The position numbers were made by a program, and so were the translations under genes. Source: Nocardioides sp. WS12 (GTDB lineage Bacteria; Actinomycetota; Actinomycetes; Propionibacteriales; Nocardioidaceae). Taken from it: 64,000 bases of DNA. Within the stretch, counting starts at the first letter, position 1, and each line of letters opens with the position of its first letter. This document shows, one piece after another, positions 59,781 through 64,000 of this stretch. Under the pieces are notes generated by a model. It had not been told where the DNA came from. It did not search any database and worked only from the letters and a program-made list of their open reading frames with translations. The stretch covers positions 186,001 to 250,000 of the forward strand of contig NZ_CP053928.1 of the NCBI RefSeq assembly GCF_014108865.1, given 5' to 3'.

Positions 59781-59791
59781 TGGTAAGACCA
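59781..59791. promoter_or_regulatory. FadR-type operator-like site before ring-degradation operon
   Basis: TGGTAAGACCA in an AT-rich stretch (CTATAACAAA before it). Read leftward, TTATAGT just downstream of the site resembles a -10 element. Its distance to the acyl-CoA dehydrogenase start is 76 bp. Matches the 39225 operator at nine or ten positions depending on strand. Confidence 0.55.
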
Positions 59792-59795
59792 ATAA

Positions 59796-60905
59796 CTAGC
59801 CATCGTGGCCATGGTCGGAGACCAGGTCAAGACCGTCGGCAATGCGCTCGTTCCATGCCTCGACCGGCCCGAAGAGCTCCTGGTCGAGCCGGGCCCGTTT
59901 GTAGAACAGGTGGAGGTCGTGCTCCCACGTGTAGCCGATCGCGCCGTGCATGGTCAGCGCCGAGTCGGCGGCCCGTCCGGCCGCAGCCGTGACCTGCGCC
60001 TTGACGGCAGCCGCGTGCAGGCCGCAGTCCGGGAACTGCCCGTCGACCGACGCCGCCGCGTAGTAGACGCCCGACCGGCCGGCTTCGAGGTCGACCAGAA
60101 TCGTGGCCGCCGCGTGCTTCACCGCCTGGAACGAACCGATCGGTACGCCGAACTGTTGCCGCTGGCCGCTGTACTCGACCGCCAGGTCGAGCATCCGCTG
60201 CATCGCACCGAGCGCGTCGGCGGCCGTCACGACAGCAGCGATCTCGGTGATGCGTGCGAGCGCGACTGCCGGGTCGACGTCGAGAACCTCACCGGGCGCA
60301 CCGTCGAAGCGGACATCAGCCACCGAACGCGACCGGTCGAGGAGGAGGTGGGGGGTCAGCGTCACGGCGGGGTCGCCTGCGGCGACGACATGAAGCCTCG
60401 CGGCGTCGCCCTCACCCGCGAGGACCACGAGCACACCGGCCCGATCGGCGCCGAGCACGCGCGGAACGACCCCGCTGATCCGGCCATCAGCGTCAACCAC
60501 CAGGCAGGGCGCGGCATCCGGGAGGCACTCAGCGGCGACCACCACAGCGGCGTGCCCGCCCTCGAGTGCGGCCTTCACCAGATCGGGACGACCCTGGAGC
60601 GCGGGAACCGCAAGGGTGGTCGCCAGCCAGCCCGCGCTGGGCGCGGCGACGCGAGCGAGTTCCTCGGCAGTGATGGCGAGTTCGACGAGCCCGCCGCCCT
60701 GCCCACCGAGCTCCTCAGCGACGCCGACACCGGACATTCCGTCACCGACGAAACGCTCCTCGAAGGCGGACGGATCGGCCACACCGTTCTCGACACCCTC
60801 GACACCCAGCCAGGCGCGCACCTGGGCAGATCCGGCGATGTCGCCGAGCCAGCCGCGAAGCGCCTCGCGGTAGGCCTCCTGCTCCTCAGAGAACTTCCAC
60901 TGCAT
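59796..60905 (-). CDS. Acyl-CoA dehydrogenase-like protein, no canonical Glu
   Basis: 369-aa member resembling the subunits of heteromeric (alpha2beta2) FadE/ChsE enzymes of steroid side-chain and ring degradation. QRQQFGVPIGSFQAVKHAAATILVD and HGAIGYTWEHDLHLFYKRA are typical. By alignment I find Ala at the isovaleryl-type Glu position and Gly at the YEGT position. It may therefore be a non-catalytic partner of another dehydrogenase, perhaps the one cut at the right edge. Leftward and monocistronic, divergent from the second GntR regulator. Confidence 0.87.
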   Translation of the reverse strand: MQWKFSEEQEAYREALRGWLGDIAGSAQVRAWLGVEGVENGVADPSAFEERFVGDGMSGVGVAEELGGQGGGLVELAITAEELARVAAPSAGWLATTLAVPALQGRPDLVKAALEGGHAAVVVAAECLPDAAPCLVVDADGRISGVVPRVLGADRAGVLVVLAGEGDAARLHVVAAGDPAVTLTPHLLLDRSRSVADVRFDGAPGEVLDVDPAVALARITEIAAVVTAADALGAMQRMLDLAVEYSGQRQQFGVPIGSFQAVKHAAATILVDLEAGRSGVYYAAASVDGQFPDCGLHAAAVKAQVTAAAGRAADSALTMHGAIGYTWEHDLHLFYKRARLDQELFGPVEAWNERIADGLDLVSDHGHDG

Positions 60906-60984
60906 GGCGCTGCCTTTCCACTGTGCAATCGTCCAGCGCGGACAGCCCGGCGCTGCGCGCCGTGAACGTCCGAACTGTTAGTTT

Positions 60985-60995
60985 GGGTATGACCA
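60985..60995. promoter_or_regulatory. FadR-type operator-like site between dehydrogenase and regulator
   Basis: GGGTATGACCA matches TGGTCTGACCA at nine of eleven positions, within a TTGG-6 nt-CCAA inverted repeat (60983-60996). It lies 35 bp before the GntR start and 79 bp from the leftward dehydrogenase start, so one site could control both. Confidence 0.45.
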
Positions 60996-61030
60996 ATGAA
61001 GCGGACGGGTCCGCAAAAGAACGGTAGGAA

Positions 61031-61810
61031 ATGACTGATTCCACGAGCGCCCCCAAGACGTCCGGCAGCGTCCGAGCTGCGGTCCAGCTCTCGCCCATGC
61101 AAGTTCCGAAGGCGTCCGACGTGCTCGCCGACGACTTGCGCGAGCGCATCCTGCGCGGCGACTTCCCTGAGGGAACCGCGCTTCCGCCCGAGCGAGAGCT
61201 CGTCGCACAGACCCGGATGAGCCGTACGACGGTGCGCGAGGCACTGCGCATCCTCGAGGTCCAGGGGCTGGTGCAGATCCGCACCGGTCGTTCCGGCGGT
61301 GCCTTCGTCAAGCGGCCCGGCGAGGAGTCGATCGCCAGCACGGTCAGCCTGCTCATCCGCGGGCGACAGGTGCGGCTCGCCGCCCTGCTCGAGACCCGTG
61401 AGGCCGTCGAACCCGCCTGCGCACAGCTCGCCGCGAAGTACCGGACCGACGCCGACCTCGATGCACTCGACCGCGCCAACGACGCCATCAAGCTCGAGGG
61501 TCCGCTCGCGGAGTTCCTCCAGGCCAACGTCGACTGGCACGTGGCCGTCGCCGTCGCCTCGCACAACGAATTGCTGACCGGCTTCATGGGCGCCTTGTCG
61601 CGGGCCATCTACGCCGCCACCGACAACCAGGGCTTCATCAACACCGAGGTCCGCAAGACCACGCAGCAGGCGCACCGAAGCATCACCGAGGCAATCCGCA
61701 AGCGCGACGCGACCGCCGCCGGTCGCCGAATGACCCGACACGTCCACGAGTACGCCTCCGCAGTCCTCGAGGTCGAGGAACGCACCGAGATCGAGGTCCC
61801 CGGGGACTGA
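61031..61810 (+). CDS. FadR-type GntR regulator (FCD domain), second copy
   Basis: 259-aa repressor. The winged helix contains PPERELVAQTRMSRTTVREALRILE; the recognition-helix core, SRT-x-VREALR, is the same as in the regulator at 29826. The FCD domain has NVDWHVAVAVASHN and a late RMTRHVHEY. The two regulators are paralogues (also sharing VPKASDVLA before the winged helix) but their effector domains differ, so they may read different ligands at overlapping operators. GGTAGGAA precedes the ATG. Only 4 nt separate its stop from the convergent CoA-transferase gene. Confidence 0.92.
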   Translation: MTDSTSAPKTSGSVRAAVQLSPMQVPKASDVLADDLRERILRGDFPEGTALPPERELVAQTRMSRTTVREALRILEVQGLVQIRTGRSGGAFVKRPGEESIASTVSLLIRGRQVRLAALLETREAVEPACAQLAAKYRTDADLDALDRANDAIKLEGPLAEFLQANVDWHVAVAVASHNELLTGFMGALSRAIYAATDNQGFINTEVRKTTQQAHRSITEAIRKRDATAAGRRMTRHVHEYASAVLEVEERTEIEVPGD

Positions 61811-61814
61811 GCGG

Positions 61815-62468
61815 TCATGTCAGGCCCGGGCCGATCGCGAACGCGGCCTGGGTCTTCGACGTGAGCTCGTCGAGCGATACGCCGGGCGCGATCTCCAGGA
61901 GAGTCGCACCGGTGCCGCCACGGCGATCGATCTCGAACACCCCGAGGTCGGTGATCAACATGTCGACCACGCCCTTGCCGGTCAGCGGCAGGGAGCACTC
62001 CGGCTTGAACTTGGACTCGCCGGTCTTGTCGCAGTGGTCCATCACGACCACGATGCGGCGCACCCCGGCGACCAGGTCCATCGCGCCGCCCATGCCCTTG
62101 ATCATCTTGCCGGGCACCATCCAGTTCGCGAGGTCCCCGTTCTGGGAGACCTCCATGCCGCCGAGGATCGACAGGTGGACGTGGCCGCCGCGGATCATCG
62201 CGAACGAGTCCGCACTGGAGAAGTAGCTCGAACCCGGCAGGTCGGTGATGGTCTGCTTGCCGGCGTTGATCAGGTCGGGGTCCAGTTCGCCTTCGTAGGG
62301 GAAGGGGCCGATGCCGAGCAGGCCGTTCTCCGACTGCAGGGTCACGGTCATGCCCTCGGGCACCATGTTGCCCACCAGCGTCGGGATCCCGATGCCGAGG
62401 TTCACGTAGTAACCGTCGCGCAGCTCGCGGGCGGCACGCTCAGCCATCTCGTCACGGTTCCAGGCCAT
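61815..62468 (-). CDS. scoB: 3-oxoacid CoA-transferase subunit B
   Basis: 217-aa subunit. YVNLGIGIPTLVGNMVPEG and the catalytic Glu in LQSENGLLGIG are diagnostic; GGMEVSQNGDLANW and the late MLITDLGVF fit as well. Forms a heterotetramer with subunit A encoded upstream (one-base TAATG overlap). It transfers CoA from succinyl-CoA to a 3-oxoacid such as acetoacetate or 3-oxoadipate. Which oxoacid cannot be told. Confidence 0.92.
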   Translation of the reverse strand: MAWNRDEMAERAARELRDGYYVNLGIGIPTLVGNMVPEGMTVTLQSENGLLGIGPFPYEGELDPDLINAGKQTITDLPGSSYFSSADSFAMIRGGHVHLSILGGMEVSQNGDLANWMVPGKMIKGMGGAMDLVAGVRRIVVVMDHCDKTGESKFKPECSLPLTGKGVVDMLITDLGVFEIDRRGGTGATLLEIAPGVSLDELTSKTQAAFAIGPGLT

Positions 62469-63199
62469 TACACGTTCTCCTTCGCGGTGCGCGGACGCGT
62501 CGTCGGACGCTCGATGTGCTTCTCCGGGCCGGTCGACAACACGATGCGGTCCACGAAGATGCCGGGCGTGTGCACGGAGTCGGGATCGATCGAACCCACC
62601 GGGACGATCTCCTCGACCTCGGCGATGGTCAGGCGTCCTGCGGTCGCGATCATCGGATTGAAGTTGCGTGCCGTCTTGCGATAGACGAGGTTGCCCTCGG
62701 TGTCGGCCTTCCAGGCCTTCACCAGCGAGACGTCAGCCGTCAGGCCGGTCTCCATGACGTACCAGTCGAGAGTGCCGTCCGGGTTCGGGAACTGCCGCGT
62801 CTCCTTGCCGTCGGCGATGATCGTGCCGTAGCCGGTGCGGGTGAAGAACGCGGGAATGCCCGCACCACCGGCACGCAGGCGCTCGGCCAGGGTGCCCTGC
62901 GGGTTGAACTCGATGTCGATCTCGTTGCTCATGAAGGCCTCGGCGAGGATCTTGTTGTCGCCGGCGAAGGAGAGGATGACCTTCGCGATCTGACCGTTCG
63001 CGAGGACGTGCCACATCCCGTGGTCGTCGCACCCGACGTTGTTCCCGATGACCGTGAGGCCCTGGGCGTTCGAGTCACGCAGCGCCATGACGAGGTCGAC
63101 CGGAACACCGCACAGGCCGAACCCACCGGCCGCGACCACCATGCCGTCCCGCACCTGGTCGGACAGCGCCTCGGCGGCGCTCGTGAAGATCTTCGTCAT
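62468..63199 (-). CDS. scoA: 3-oxoacid CoA-transferase subunit A
   Basis: 243 aa from the ATG at 63199 (MTKIFTSAAEAL). GMVVAAGGFGLCGVP is the subunit A signature; GNNVGCDDHGMW and FNPQGTLAERLRAGGAGIPAF are further family blocks. The start overlaps the upstream acyl-CoA dehydrogenase stop as ATGA. The C-terminal 25 residues are basic and variable. Works with the subunit B gene immediately downstream. Confidence 0.92.
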   Translation of the reverse strand: MTKIFTSAAEALSDQVRDGMVVAAGGFGLCGVPVDLVMALRDSNAQGLTVIGNNVGCDDHGMWHVLANGQIAKVILSFAGDNKILAEAFMSNEIDIEFNPQGTLAERLRAGGAGIPAFFTRTGYGTIIADGKETRQFPNPDGTLDWYVMETGLTADVSLVKAWKADTEGNLVYRKTARNFNPMIATAGRLTIAEVEEIVPVGSIDPDSVHTPGIFVDRIVLSTGPEKHIERPTTRPRTAKENV

Positions 63200-64000
63200 G
63201 TTGCGGCTCCTGCTCGGGGCATGCCGAGGATCCGCTCGGCGGCGATGTTGCGCTGGATGTAGGTGGAGCCGCCCGCGATGGCGGTGCCGCGGCCCTGGTT
63301 GGCCAGCCGCAGCCAGGCCCGGCTCGCGGCGAGTTCGCCGTCGTCCTCGGACAGGTCGAACTGGCCGCCGAGGGGCGCCAACGACAGCCGGAAGTCGGCG
63401 ATGTCCTCGACGAGCGGGCAGAAGTAAAGCTTCCCGATCGAGGTCACCGGGCCAGGAGGCGCTCCGGCGGCCGCACCGGTGACGACCCGCTGGCTGATCG
63501 TCTTGTGGATCAGGGCCCGCGACCACAGGTCCGCGACCTTCTGGCGCACCTTCGGGTCCGCGCCCAACGGTCGACCGGCAGCATCCTGCATGCCACGGAT
63601 GTCCGCGACGATGTCCGTGACGGCCTTGGTGGTGTTGACCCGACCGGTCGCGATGGCCACGCGCTCGAACGCAAGGGTGCCCATGGTGACCTTCCAGCCA
63701 CCATCGACCTCGCCGACGACGTACTCATCAGGGACGAAGACGTCATCGAGGAAGACTTCGTTGAACTCGGCCTCGCCGAGCATGTGCTGCAGCGGCCGGA
63801 CGGTGACGCCCTCGGACTCCATCGGCAGCAGGAAGAACGTGATGCCCTTGTGCCGCGCCTTACCCGGGTCGTTGCCGCCCGTGCGGGCGAGCAGGATGGC
63901 ATGGGCTGCGATCTGCGCCCGGCTGGTCCAGATCTTCTGACCGCTGATGCGCCAGCCGCCGTCGACCTTGACGGCCTTGGTGCGCAGGCTGGCGAGGTCC
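63196..64000 (-). CDS. Acyl-CoA dehydrogenase, N-terminus cut by window edge
   Basis: About 267 C-terminal residues are visible. Reading from 63999, DLASLRTKAVKVDGGWRIS then GQKIWTSRAQIAAHAILLAR is the FAD/substrate strand. FNEVFLDDVFVPDEYVVG and the late TAIAGGSTYIQRNIAAERILG follow, the last being in the position of the YEGT block with Gly. The true start lies outside. A leftward operon with scoA and scoB follows (ATGA overlap). It may pair with the Glu-less dehydrogenase at 59796 as a heteromeric enzyme. Confidence 0.9.
   Translation of the reverse strand, partial: DLASLRTKAVKVDGGWRISGQKIWTSRAQIAAHAILLARTGGNDPGKARHKGITFFLLPMESEGVTVRPLQHMLGEAEFNEVFLDDVFVPDEYVVGEVDGGWKVTMGTLAFERVAIATGRVNTTKAVTDIVADIRGMQDAAGRPLGADPKVRQKVADLWSRALIHKTISQRVVTGAAAGAPPGPVTSIGKLYFCPLVEDIADFRLSLAPLGGQFDLSEDDGELAASRAWLRLANQGRGTAIAGGSTYIQRNIAAERILGMPRAGAAT

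Noticed and set aside
1..64000. CRISPR arrays, rRNA, tRNA, insertion sequences with terminal repeats
   Set aside because: I saw no regularly spaced repeats, no tRNA cloverleaf-like sequence in the gaps and no transposase. Gaps are all under 300 bp.

Overview
The window is high-GC DNA with densely packed genes, almost no non-coding sequence and no RNA genes that I could find. The gene content points to an aerobic actinobacterium of the Nocardioides/Rhodococcus/Mycobacterium type: an F420-type luciferase-like oxidoreductase, a wax ester synthase/DGAT next to a mycobacterial-style HAD-PlsC fusion and PlsB, a DUF222/13E12-type HNH protein, and many acyl-CoA dehydrogenases, crotonases and SDRs. 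A Nocardioides-like host is my inference; no marker gene proves it.

Layout. (1) 1-8567: a P450, aldehyde dehydrogenase and alcohol dehydrogenase run leftward. Beyond them lie an LLM oxidoreductase, a DUF2834-like membrane protein, a MaoC dehydratase, a hotdog thioesterase, an FAD oxidoreductase and a SnoaL-like protein. (2) 8588-10687: a two-gene operon, a BadI-like ring-opening crotonase plus an acyl-CoA dehydrogenase, has a promoter with an embedded operator and ends in a strong hairpin. (3) 10826-12503: NorE/COX3-like, COX4-like and a multi-span membrane protein. (4) 12573-19339: lipases and a glycerolipid cluster (WS/DGAT, HAD-PlsC, PlsB). (5) 19284-23927: a nitronate monooxygenase-like flavoprotein diverges from three genes for a benzoyl-CoA reductase/2-hydroxyacyl-CoA dehydratase-type enzyme and its ATP-dependent activator. 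(6) 24018-28917: an HNH protein, an acyl-CoA ligase, an atypical SDR and a double-hotdog thioesterase.

(7) 28921-39201: a ten-gene leftward operon (atypical SDR, acyl-CoA ligase, acyl-CoA dehydrogenase, LivHMGF transporter, binding protein, FadR-type GntR regulator, PaaX-like regulator). (8) 39344-45093: a leftward operon starting with an alpha-methylacyl-CoA racemase-like protein, followed by two tandem crotonases, an APH-type kinase, an unrecognised protein and another atypical SDR. (9) 45190-49824: a second Liv-type ABC transporter. (10) 49961-59705: a ten-gene leftward operon (acyl-CoA dehydrogenase, FabG-like SDR, thiolase, CoA-transferase, HMG-CoA lyase-like, BadH-like dehydrogenase, secreted lipase, MenB-like crotonase, BadK-like hydratase, EamA exporter). 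(11) 59796-64000: an acyl-CoA dehydrogenase, a second FadR-type regulator, CoA-transferase subunits A and B, and a truncated acyl-CoA dehydrogenase.

Taken together this reads as a catabolic island for a cyclic and/or methyl-branched acid, for example an alicyclic, terpenoid or steroid-derived one. Import would be through Liv-type ABC systems and activation by acyl-CoA ligases. Desaturation, hydration and oxidation to a 2-oxo ring acyl-CoA would follow, then hydrolytic ring opening by a BadI/MenB-type crotonase, then thiolysis and CoA transfer. A recurring 11-bp palindrome, TGGTCWGACCA or close variants, precedes most of these operons and matches the operator type of the two FadR-like regulators encoded here. 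The most unusual content is the oxygen-sensitive-type ATP-driven dehydratase/reductase system in an apparently aerobic genome, and three SDRs that have lost the YxxxK catalytic pair.
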